NCBI RefSeq assembly: GCF_001553605.1 | Contig: NZ_CP014229.1 | Coordinates: 772,501-836,500 of the forward strand | Direction of reading: 5' to 3' | DNA from: Desulfovibrio fairfieldensis | Lineage (GTDB): Bacteria; Desulfobacterota; Desulfovibrionia; Desulfovibrionales; Desulfovibrionaceae | Length of the DNA stretch: 64,000 nt | Part shown: piece by piece, positions 11,247 to 18,496 of the stretch | Layout: every line of letters starts with the position of its first letter | Position numbering within the stretch: the stretch's first letter is position 1 | The notes under the pieces: generated by a model | The model's database searches: none | Told to the model about the DNA's origin: nothing | Seen by the model: only the letters and a program-made list of their open reading frames with translations | Translations under genes and position numbers: made by a program

Positions 11247-11266
11247 ACGTCACACGGTACCAGACG
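11223..11266. repeat. Perfect 44-bp palindrome at the end of ppx
   Basis: Two perfectly complementary 22-base arms with no spacer, centred on GTTTAAAC at 11244/11245. The central TAA is the ppx stop. The same element read on the minus strand also ends in RLVPCDV and a stop. It lies between two convergent genes, so it may act as a bidirectional terminator, but no T-tract follows. As DNA it could extrude a cruciform. Confidence 0.95.
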
Positions 11267-11297
11267 CCGGGCGCGAGTCCGGCTACCGGCGGCCCGT

Positions 11298-12131
11298 TCA
11301 GCGGCCGGACCAGGCCACGCGGTGGATTTCGGCCGGGCCGTGTTCTGCGGTGCGCATATAGTGCACCGCCGGAGTGCCGAAAAGCATGGCGTAGCCCAGT
11401 TCATGCGTCTCCGGAATGCCCAGCCGGGGCAGCAGGTCCGGCAGCACCAGCCGCAGACACCAGTAGAGCAGGCCGCACCAGACCGTGCCGAGACCGGCGC
11501 TCTGGGCCATGAGTTCAAAGTACGAAAGATAGATCAGCGAATCCTGCTCCCGGCAGGGCGCGTCCACGGCATTGGAAACCAGAATGCAGTGGGGCGCCTG
11601 CCGGAAAATGGGGTCCTGGCCGTTGCGCCAGAGCTCCGGCGCGGTGGTGAAAAAACGGCGGCGCGGGTTTTCCGGCATACGGTTTTCCCGTACCAGGTTC
11701 TCCAGGCGCTGGTAGACTTCGCGCCGGAAGTCATCCATGACCTCAAGATCGTCAATGACCGTCACCCAGAGCTTACGCGCGTTGACGCCCGTGGGCGCTT
11801 GCGCCGCCACGTCCAGCACTTGGCGAAGCAGCGCGGGGTCCACGTCTTTCCGGATGTAGCGGCGTACGGAACGGCGGCCCTTCATCAGGGTCGCCACCTG
11901 TTCCGGCGCGGGCAGGTTCCCTTTGAGAGCTTTGCTTTCCGCAGGACTGTGCCCCAGAATGGAAATGGCCCCCACGGGACAGACCGCCAGACAGTGCAGG
12001 CAGCGCATACAGATGTCCTCATTGGGGATAACCGGATATTGATCCAGCATCTGAATGGCCTGGGGCAGGCAATCCTCGGCGCAGGCGCCGCAGGAAACGC
12101 ATTTGTCTTTATCAACAGTAAATTGCAGCAT
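11298..12131 (-). CDS. Ferredoxin-nitroreductase fusion protein
   Basis: 277 residues. Residues 1-60 hold two 4Fe-4S motifs (CVSCGACAEDC and CMRCLHCLAVC, each followed by a proline region). Residues about 80-277 are an FMN-dependent nitroreductase domain with GRRSVRRYI at its start, QAPTGVNARKLW, and the C-terminal LGYAMLFGTP segment. Electrons are thus likely passed from the clusters to FMN for NAD(P)H-independent reduction of a small substrate, which is not identifiable here. The start at 12131 has AAGGAG 6-11 nt upstream; a longer frame to 12233 has no ribosome site. It is divergent from an AraC regulator, which is its probable controller. Confidence 0.9.
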   Translation of the reverse strand: MLQFTVDKDKCVSCGACAEDCLPQAIQMLDQYPVIPNEDICMRCLHCLAVCPVGAISILGHSPAESKALKGNLPAPEQVATLMKGRRSVRRYIRKDVDPALLRQVLDVAAQAPTGVNARKLWVTVIDDLEVMDDFRREVYQRLENLVRENRMPENPRRRFFTTAPELWRNGQDPIFRQAPHCILVSNAVDAPCREQDSLIYLSYFELMAQSAGLGTVWCGLLYWCLRLVLPDLLPRLGIPETHELGYAMLFGTPAVHYMRTAEHGPAEIHRVAWSGR

Positions 12132-12241
12132 TATAAACTCCTTTGCGGGCGGAGACACCCGATAGCCCATGATAGGCGCGGGGCCCCGGCCTGACAAGAG
12201 CGGCGGCATGGGGCACCGCATCGCATGGAACAAGAGGAAAA

Positions 12242-13009
12242 ATGCGTCAGCCGGAACTGACTTTTCATATCGCCCGCGAAGCCGGGCTGGAAATGGTCTT
12301 TTCCAGGGGCTCGGCCCTGCGCTATCCGGAGCATACCCATGTGGCGTCCTGTACCCTGACCCTGGTACGCCGGGGCGTGGTCTGTCTGCGGCGGGGCCGG
12401 ACGGAATGCGTTTACCCGCGCGGCAGCGTGTATGCCGTGGCGCGGCATGAGCCGCACAGTCCGGCCTACAGCGACGATTTTGATTGTGTTTCCCTCTGCA
12501 TTGACCTGCAACGTTGCGCGGCCCTGCGCCGCGAGGCGCTCAAACGCGTCTGCGCGGAGTATTGCGGCCTGCTGCGGGAAAAGGGCCTGCTGCGCCCGGA
12601 GGACGCGGGCGCGCTGCTGACCGGCCTGAATACCCTGCTTCCGGAGACGGGAATGCCGGTCAGGGACGGGCGGCCGCCGCTGCATCCCGCTGTCAGCGCA
12701 TCGCTGCGGCGTTTTGAGCTCCCGGAGGAGGAAGGCGCGGACACAGCCCCTCCTGCAAATGAGCTCAGCCCCTTTCATTTTATCCGCCGTTTCAGGCGGG
12801 AACTGGGGCTCACGCCGCACAAGTATCTTGTGCAAAGCCGGGTCCGCGCGGCTCGCCACCTGCTCGCGCACGCGCCGTCCATTGCCGACCTGGCCGCCCG
12901 GCTGGGCTTTTGCGATCAGAGTCATCTGGACCGCTGTTTTAAGCGGGCGCTGGGCGTCAGCCCCAAGGCTTACCGCGAGGCCTGCATTTTCTGGGAGAAT
13001 TGGGGCTGA
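12242..13009 (+). CDS. AraC-family transcriptional regulator
   Basis: 255 residues. The N-terminal half (about 1-110) resembles a cupin-type sensor domain (YPEHTHVASCTLTLVRRG with an HxH-like pair). The C-terminal half carries the two helix-turn-helix units of AraC proteins: FHFIRRFRRELGLTPHKYL and the diagnostic IADLAARLGFCDQSHLDRCF followed by FKRALGVSPKAYR. An AGAGGAAAA ribosome site stands directly before the ATG. Its start is about 110 bp from that of the divergent ferredoxin-nitroreductase gene, and it is convergent with an EamA exporter gene just 7 bp away. It probably controls one or both neighbours in response to a small molecule. Confidence 0.92.
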   Translation: MRQPELTFHIAREAGLEMVFSRGSALRYPEHTHVASCTLTLVRRGVVCLRRGRTECVYPRGSVYAVARHEPHSPAYSDDFDCVSLCIDLQRCAALRREALKRVCAEYCGLLREKGLLRPEDAGALLTGLNTLLPETGMPVRDGRPPLHPAVSASLRRFELPEEEGADTAPPANELSPFHFIRRFRRELGLTPHKYLVQSRVRAARHLLAHAPSIADLAARLGFCDQSHLDRCFKRALGVSPKAYREACIFWENWG

Positions 13010-13016
13010 CCGGCGG

Positions 13017-13874
13017 TCAGCTCCGGCCGCGTTGAAACAATGCCAGCCCGGCCAGAATCACGGCCCCGCCCGCGAAGGTCTCCGGTCCGGGCATCTCAGC
13101 CAGAACGGCATAGCCCAGCAAAAAGGAAAAGAGCGGGGTCAGAAACATATAGGCGGCCACAGTGCCGGTGCTTTTCGCCAGGGCCAGCGCTTTGGCCCAA
13201 AGCAGATAGGCCAGGGCGCTGGGGAAAAGCCCCAGAAAGACGACCGCGCAACTGTGCGTCCAGGGCGCGAGGCAGAATCGGCGCACGGCCTCGGGCGCGA
13301 AAGGGCTGAGCGTCAGCGCGGCGCAGACGAAGCTCCAGGCGGTCAGCGTCAGCGTGCCGCAGCGCCCGGCATAGCGCCGTTGCAGCAGATTGTAGCCGCT
13401 GATGCAGACGGCTGCTCCCAGAGTCCAGAAAATCCCGTCATTGAGGGAAAGCGTTCCGTCCCAGAGCGTAAGGATCAGGACCCCGGCAAAGGCCAGAGCC
13501 AGAGCGAGCCAGCCCGAGGGACGCAGCCTTTCCCGCAGCAGCCCGGCCGCCATGACCGCCGTGATCAGGGGCGCGGTGGAGATCAGAACGCAGCTCGTGG
13601 CGGCGGTCAGGCCAGCCTGTCCCGTGTTGAACAGCCAGAGATACAGGGAAAAGCCCAGAATGCCGGAAAGCAGGAATATGGGCCAGTCCCTCGCGGCAGG
13701 CTTTGCGCGCCGCGCGGCCAGGCAGAGCAGGGCAAGGGCGGCCACGGCGCACCGCAGAAAGCCGAGAGTCGCGGGCGTGAACGAAGCCAGTGCCACCTTG
13801 GTGAAGACATACGCCGAGGACCAGAGCACGACGGCGCAGAGCGCGTAACAATGGCTGCAATAACGGGCGGACAT
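13017..13874 (-). CDS. EamA/DMT-family inner-membrane transporter
   Basis: 285 residues with about ten hydrophobic segments arranged as two EamA repeats (first half begins ALCAVVLWSSAYVFTKVAL, second half GIFWTLGAAVCISGYNLLQ). This is typical of drug/metabolite exporters such as RhtA or YdcZ relatives. The ATG at 13874 is preceded by AAAAGGAG; the longer frame up to 14198 is a hydrophilic, repeat-poor extension without a start signal. The substrate is unknown. It ends 7 bp from the convergent AraC gene, so these may form an exporter-regulator pair. Confidence 0.9.
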   Translation of the reverse strand: MSARYCSHCYALCAVVLWSSAYVFTKVALASFTPATLGFLRCAVAALALLCLAARRAKPAARDWPIFLLSGILGFSLYLWLFNTGQAGLTAATSCVLISTAPLITAVMAAGLLRERLRPSGWLALALAFAGVLILTLWDGTLSLNDGIFWTLGAAVCISGYNLLQRRYAGRCGTLTLTAWSFVCAALTLSPFAPEAVRRFCLAPWTHSCAVVFLGLFPSALAYLLWAKALALAKSTGTVAAYMFLTPLFSFLLGYAVLAEMPGPETFAGGAVILAGLALFQRGRS

Positions 13875-14124
13875 GGCATCTCCTTTTGAAGGATATGCTA
13901 TGCGCCGCCCCGGCGGCCCGCTTGGATAAAATTGCGCTCCGGCTGCGGTGGGAAGCGGATATTCGTTTTTCTGCCGGGCGGTGAGGAAAAGCGCGTTTTT
14001 CCACCGGGGAGCAGCCGTTGCTCTAAAGTTTACGGCCGGAAGAGCGATATTATGAACAGGGGCGTTGGGACATTCCGCGTTCCACCCGTTGCGGCGCGGG
14101 AGAGGCGGAGTAGAGGAGGTCTGT

Positions 14125-14703
14125 ATGGGCGTGGACGGCATCAATGTCATGGCCGGAAATTTTGTTTCCGACGACAGGCAGGAGTCCAAATACAGCAAGG
14201 CACGGCAGGTTGCCGCCGAGGCGCGCGGTCAGATGGCCAACCGCCAGAACAGCGTGCTTCTCGCGGGCATGGCGGCCTGTACGGCTGCTGATCCCAATGG
14301 CGCGAGTATGAGCCGCAGGGTCCTTGAGGGACAAAAAGCCGCCCGCCGGATGCAGTTGGACATGCGGCAGAACGTGGCTGAAAAGTCTCAGGATACTCTG
14401 GATGAGATCAAAAAACGCCTGGAAGAAAAGACCGAGGAAATCCTGAACGGTTCGGACGAGCGGAAGGCTGCTGAGGAACAGGACGCGTCTGCCGCCGTAA
14501 CGCCTGATGCGACTGCCAAGCCCGCGCAAGGGCGTACCGACGGCGGGGCGCGGCCGATTGCAACCACGGCATTCGATACCGGCGGCGCGGAGAGCACTGC
14601 CGCCGTTGCCGGGGAATCCCCGGCGGCAGCGCCGGTCGAGGCTGCCGGAACCTCCGCGACTCAAGCCGGTGCGCTGCCCGGAGCCCTTGACCTGACGGTG
14701 TAA
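14125..14703 (+). CDS. Alanine-rich cytoplasmic protein with coiled coil, unknown
   Basis: 192 residues starting at an ATG with GGAGG 6 nt upstream. It has no signal peptide or membrane segment. Residues about 20-60 are polar and glutamine/asparagine-rich, about 75-112 form a strongly charged helix likely to be a coiled coil (LDEIKKRLEEKTEEIL), and the last 70 residues are Ala/Pro/Thr-rich and probably disordered. The composition recalls small flagellar or motility-associated Desulfovibrio proteins, but no family was recognised. A strong terminator follows. Confidence 0.75.
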   Translation: MGVDGINVMAGNFVSDDRQESKYSKARQVAAEARGQMANRQNSVLLAGMAACTAADPNGASMSRRVLEGQKAARRMQLDMRQNVAEKSQDTLDEIKKRLEEKTEEILNGSDERKAAEEQDASAAVTPDATAKPAQGRTDGGARPIATTAFDTGGAESTAAVAGESPAAAPVEAAGTSATQAGALPGALDLTV

Positions 14704-14724
14704 GTTTTTTTCTTTTATAACTGC

Positions 14725-14768
14725 AACGGCGCGCGCTCTTCACCGGAAGAGCGCGCGCCGTTTTGTTC
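14725..14768 (+). terminator. Strong intrinsic terminator between convergent genes
   Basis: A perfect 17-bp stem (AACGGCGCGCGCTCTTC and its complement) with a 4-nt ACCG loop, followed by TTGTT on the plus strand. It separates the 14125 gene from the convergent SLBB gene and may serve both directions, although only the plus side has T-rich sequence directly after the stem. Confidence 0.85.
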
Positions 14769-14781
14769 GTCAAATGGAAGA

Positions 14782-16347
14782 TTATTGCAGGAACGGCAGG
14801 CCGAGCACCGCGCCGGTGGACACAGCCACCTGCATGAGCACCTGGGAAATGTCCTTGACGGCCTGCATATTCTTGGATTCCACCTTGGGAAGCACCAGGA
14901 TCTGGTCGCCGGAGCGGATGGCGTCGCCGTTCTGGGAAACCGAGCCGTTCTGGTGCATGACCAGCACATGATCCCGGTCGGCCCGATTGCTGTAGCCGCC
15001 CGCGCCCTTGATGTAATCCCGGAGATCCTTGTCCTCGTTCCAGAGCATGGCCTGGGGCACCATGACCTCGCCGCTGACCAGCACCACGTCGCTCTTGCCG
15101 GGGATCACGATGACGTCGCCGTCCTCCAGCACCAGCTTGCCGCTGTCCGCGCCGTTGTCCAGCACCACCACGCCCTCGGGCTCCACGCTCTTGGCCCGTT
15201 CCACGAATTTGGCGATCATCTCCGCTTCCTTGGCCCGAATCTGTGATTCCTCGGAGCTGGAGGACGAGGCCGTGAGCGCGGTTTCCTCCAGGCGGCGCAG
15301 GGAGTCGGCAATGGCTTTCTTCTGCCGGGCGGCCACGCTTTTGCGCTTGATGTACATGGCCTTGATATTGGCCCGCCCCGGCTCCACGGCGATGAAGTTC
15401 TGCACGTCCTTGAGGCGCGCGCCCCGGCGCACCGGAAAACGCGACGTGCCGCGCACCGCGCCCTGAACTTCGATCATCATGGTGTTGCCCGTGGCGTCGG
15501 CCATGAACTGCACGCGGTCGCCGTCCTCCAGGTTGAGATGGCGCAATTCCTTAAGCGGCAGATAGGTGCTGTAGGGCGCGCCGTTGCGCGTGCCGTTGAG
15601 GGCGACGTGCGAGGCCCGGCGTTCAGGTTCGGCCAGTTCCATGAGCGCCGCGCCCGTGGCCCGGCCCTTGAGAAACTCAAAACGCGCGGCGTTGCGCACC
15701 GCGCCTGTGGCCGTGACCGTCGGGCCCTTGTCGCCCACCACCAGGGTGTCGCCTTCCTGCAGGCGCACGGAGGGCAGCTCGCCCCGGCGCGCAAAGGGAT
15801 AGAGGTCCAGGCTGTTGATGGTCTTGCCGTCGCGGATCAGGTTCACGGCCCGGTAACTGCCGCGCACCGGATCAATGCCTCCGGCCTTGTCCAGAAAGCT
15901 GAGCACAGGATCATTGGGCGAGCCCGCGTAACGGCCAGGCTTGGCCACGCCGCCGGTCACGAAAATGGAAACGGGCCGGGCGTCCAGCGGAGCCACATAA
16001 ACCTGGGTATCGGCATGGCCGGTGGCCGCCAGCTTGCTGCGCAGATCGTCCACCAGCTTGTCGTGGGCCAGTCCCGCCACGGGCAGGGGGCCCACTTCCG
16101 GCAGGTCGATGCGGCCCTGCGCGTCCACAGTGAAGGTGCCGTCCACATTCAGGCCGCCGCCCCAGAGGCGCAGCACCACGCGGTCGCCGGGAGCCACCGC
16201 GCCGTTTTCCTGGCTTTTGGCGAAATTACCCTGAAAAAGATTGGCCCCGTAGGGCAGCACGCTGTCGGAGGCCCGGGCGGACGGGCCCGTCCCGCAGACA
16301 AGGCCGACACAAAGGAGAACGAGAACAAAGCGGAATGATTTGAGCAT
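14782..16347 (-). CDS. Polysaccharide export protein with SLBB domains (Wza-like)
   Basis: 521 residues from the ATG at 16347, chosen because a signal peptide begins there (FRFVLVLLCVGLVCGTG). Residues about 50-130 form a Poly_export domain (GDRVVLRLWGGGLNVDGTFTVD, then a RIDLPEVGPLPVAGL-type motif). Three or more SLBB/beta-grasp segments follow (VSIFVTGGVAKPGRY, TVTATGAVRNAARFEF, MIEVQGAVRGTSRFP, VVLVSGEVMVPQAML), with an Ala/Lys/Glu-rich helical insert near residues 320-385. Such proteins form the outer-membrane or periplasmic channel for capsule or EPS. No lipobox is visible, unlike E. coli Wza. No Wzc or glycosyltransferase is nearby; the upstream gene encodes a lipoprotein. Confidence 0.88.
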   Translation of the reverse strand: MLKSFRFVLVLLCVGLVCGTGPSARASDSVLPYGANLFQGNFAKSQENGAVAPGDRVVLRLWGGGLNVDGTFTVDAQGRIDLPEVGPLPVAGLAHDKLVDDLRSKLAATGHADTQVYVAPLDARPVSIFVTGGVAKPGRYAGSPNDPVLSFLDKAGGIDPVRGSYRAVNLIRDGKTINSLDLYPFARRGELPSVRLQEGDTLVVGDKGPTVTATGAVRNAARFEFLKGRATGAALMELAEPERRASHVALNGTRNGAPYSTYLPLKELRHLNLEDGDRVQFMADATGNTMMIEVQGAVRGTSRFPVRRGARLKDVQNFIAVEPGRANIKAMYIKRKSVAARQKKAIADSLRRLEETALTASSSSSEESQIRAKEAEMIAKFVERAKSVEPEGVVVLDNGADSGKLVLEDGDVIVIPGKSDVVLVSGEVMVPQAMLWNEDKDLRDYIKGAGGYSNRADRDHVLVMHQNGSVSQNGDAIRSGDQILVLPKVESKNMQAVKDISQVLMQVAVSTGAVLGLPFLQ

Positions 16348-16451
16348 GGTTGTGATCACGCCTTGTGTTGATCCGGGCCGCGCGGCGTGAACGCGGCGCA
16401 GAGCTGTATTGCGCATAGCCTGAAAGGGTGATTTTTGTTTTCCGGCAAGGA

Positions 16452-16514
16452 AGAAGGCGATTGCGGCTCAGGAATAGCACTCTTTGGTACAGGCCTGGGC
16501 CGCAATCGCCTTCT
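16452..16514. repeat. Inverted repeat between lipoprotein and SLBB genes
   Basis: A 16-bp perfect arm (AGAAGGCGATTGCGGC at 16452-16467) is complementary to 16499-16514, with a 31-nt spacer. It lies in the 200-bp gap between two minus-strand genes. It may be a terminator or processing site; no clear T-tract follows on either strand. Confidence 0.8.
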
Positions 16515-16548
16515 GACGCAGTCCAGAAGGCAAAAGGCGTCCTTTCAG

Positions 16549-16947
16549 TCAGGGAGTGTCGATGCCCTGTCCCCAAACCCTCGGCGCCATCCGCCACTGC
16601 CCCTCGCCGTCCCGGCAGATGACCACCACCTCGGCCTCTTTCTGCCCGGCCAGCACGGTGGCACGTTTGCATTCCTCGCCCTTGGCCGAGGTAAAACCGT
16701 CGTCCAGGGTGACACGGACGCTCTTGCCGAAGGCCGGGTCGTCCAGCGTGGTGGATTCCCCGGCGGAGGCGGAAATCAGATAGGCTTCCACCGGGCCGGG
16801 CTGATATGCCGGGGGCGGTGGCGGATCGGAGAAAAGGCCGCAACCGGCCAGGAGAAAACCCGCGGGCAGGGCCAGAGCCAGAATCCGGGCAAAAACCGAC
16901 ATGGAAGGCCGCCGAGGCCGGGACGGACGACAAAAGAATCTGTTCAT
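16549..16947 (-). CDS. Predicted lipoprotein, unknown function
   Basis: 132 residues from the ATG at 16947, which has GGAG 8 nt upstream. A basic N terminus (RPSRPRRP) leads to a hydrophobic stretch and lipobox LLAGC, so the protein is predicted to be lipid-modified at that cysteine and held in the inner or outer membrane. A proline run (PPPPPAYQPGP) links to a small beta-rich domain with two further cysteines (EECKRATV, VVICRDGEG) that could form a disulfide. It lies upstream of the SLBB export gene in the same direction and may share its envelope role. No family was recognised. Confidence 0.75.
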   Translation of the reverse strand: MNRFFCRPSRPRRPSMSVFARILALALPAGFLLAGCGLFSDPPPPPAYQPGPVEAYLISASAGESTTLDDPAFGKSVRVTLDDGFTSAKGEECKRATVLAGQKEAEVVVICRDGEGQWRMAPRVWGQGIDTP

Positions 16948-17393
16948 GGCAAGTTCTCCGGCTTGCGGCCCGGCTTGCGACAAGACGCCGTGCCGTACGC
17001 CGTGCCGCCAAGGGGCGTGCAGCGTGTTTTTCTGCTTCCTCTTGCAGGAAAAAGGACTCCTGTCAATTCCCGCCCTCATCCGTTGTCCTGCGCGGGAAAA
17101 AGGTGATCCCCCGCGCTCCCGTCTTTCGCCAATAGTCACGTTTTCAGTGAAAAGAGAGAAAATAGATAGAAAAAAGTATTATAAGACAGCCTGTTAAAAT
17201 GTCCACGATTTGTAAATGCCTATTTTTTATTTTGCATATTATGGCGGGATTGGTAATATGTTGATAAAAGCATAGTTCAGAAATATGCACAACTTCAATG
17301 AGATTGCCTTCGCAACACCCCGGCGACGCGGGAAATATTTGTAAAAAACCATTGGGACGGCAACTGTCTCATATCTAAGGCTTTGGAGACGCC
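16948..17393. other. AT-rich divergent promoter region
   Basis: 446 bp between the minus-strand lipoprotein gene and the plus-strand MoeA-like gene. The half next to the MoeA-like gene (17150-17350) is much more AT-rich than its surroundings, as expected for promoters or regulator sites. No convincing molybdenum-cofactor riboswitch or ModE-type palindrome could be recognised by eye. No gene is seen. Confidence 0.5.
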
Positions 17394-18437
17394 ATGTCGA
17401 AACCGGCGGCCATGAAAACCATTGATGTGCGCGATGCCGTGGGCAGCGTGCTTTGTCACGACATCACCCGCATCGTGCCGGGGCAGAGCAAGGGGCCGGT
17501 CTTCCGCAAAGGCCATGTGGTGCGGGAAGAAGACATTCCCGTACTGCTGGAAGTGGGCAAGGAGCACCTCTTCGTGTTCGAACCCCAGCCGGGCATGGTG
17601 CATGAAAACGAGGCGGCGGCCCGCATTGCCGCGGTCACGGCCGGGGCCAACATCCTGCTCAGCGAGCCCAAGGAAGGGCGGATCAATTTTTCCGCCGCCT
17701 GTGACGGCCTGCTGCGGGTGGACGTGGCCGCGCTCAGCCGCATCAACAGCCTGGGCGAAATCACCCTGGCAACGCTGCACAGCTTGCAAAGAGTGGACAA
17801 GGGCCGGGACGTGGCGGGCACCCGCGTGGTGCCGCTGCTCATTGACGACGAAAAGCTGCGCGCCCTTGAGGGCATGGTCGGTTCTCCGGTGGTGGAGGTG
17901 CTGCCCCTGCGCCGTTTCCAGGTGGGCATGGTCACCACGGGCAGCGAAGTGTTTTACGGGCGTATTCAGGACGGCTTCGGTCCGGTGCTGCGCAAAAAAT
18001 TCGCGGGCCTGGGCAGCAGCGTCATGGGCCAGACCCTGACCAGCGACGACGTGGAGATGACCGCGTCGGCCATTGCCGCCTTTCTGCAACAGGGCGCGGA
18101 CATGGTGGTGGTCACCGGCGGCATGTCGGTGGACCCTGACGACCGCACCCCGGCGGCCATCCGCGCGGCGGGCGCGGAGGTGGTCAGCTACGGCGCGCCG
18201 GTTTATCCCGGGGCCATGTTCCTGCTGGCCTATGCCCGCACGCCCAAGGGCCGCGTGCCGGTGCTGGGCCTGCCGGGCTGCGTCATGTACCACAAGGCGA
18301 GCATCTTCGATCTGCTGGTGCCGCGCCTGCTGGCCGGGCTTGACGTGACGGCGGAAGACGTGGCCGTGCTGGGACACGGCGGCTTCTGTTCCGCCTGTCC
18401 GGAGTGCCGCTATCCCGTCTGTCCTTTCGGCAAATGA
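17394..18437 (+). CDS. Molybdopterin-binding (MoeA/MogA-like) protein
   Basis: 347 residues. The second half (about 180-300) has the molybdopterin-binding fold signature: VGMVTTGSEVFYG at its start, VVVTGGMSVDPDDRTPAAIR in the middle and VLGLPGCVMYHKASIFDLLVPRLL near the end. The N-terminal domain (about 1-170) matches the MoeA-like proteins found beside aldehyde oxidoreductase in Desulfovibrio. It ends in a cysteine cluster (GGFCSACPECRYPVCPFGK), an unusual possible metal site. It is the first gene of the mop locus, 59 bp upstream of mop, and probably inserts molybdenum or hands the cofactor to MOP. The ATG start at 17394 is preceded by a TTGGAGAC ribosome site. Confidence 0.85.
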   Translation: MSKPAAMKTIDVRDAVGSVLCHDITRIVPGQSKGPVFRKGHVVREEDIPVLLEVGKEHLFVFEPQPGMVHENEAAARIAAVTAGANILLSEPKEGRINFSAACDGLLRVDVAALSRINSLGEITLATLHSLQRVDKGRDVAGTRVVPLLIDDEKLRALEGMVGSPVVEVLPLRRFQVGMVTTGSEVFYGRIQDGFGPVLRKKFAGLGSSVMGQTLTSDDVEMTASAIAAFLQQGADMVVVTGGMSVDPDDRTPAAIRAAGAEVVSYGAPVYPGAMFLLAYARTPKGRVPVLGLPGCVMYHKASIFDLLVPRLLAGLDVTAEDVAVLGHGGFCSACPECRYPVCPFGK

Positions 18438-18496
18438 AGTCCGGGGCGGATTGGCCGCTTCGGCACGGATATCCATACATTACCAAGGAGTCGCAC

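Noticed and set aside
17140..17393. Possible molybdenum-cofactor riboswitch or ModE site upstream of the MoeA-like gene
   Set aside because: No recognisable consensus helix or palindrome could be built by eye. A covariance-model search would be needed.
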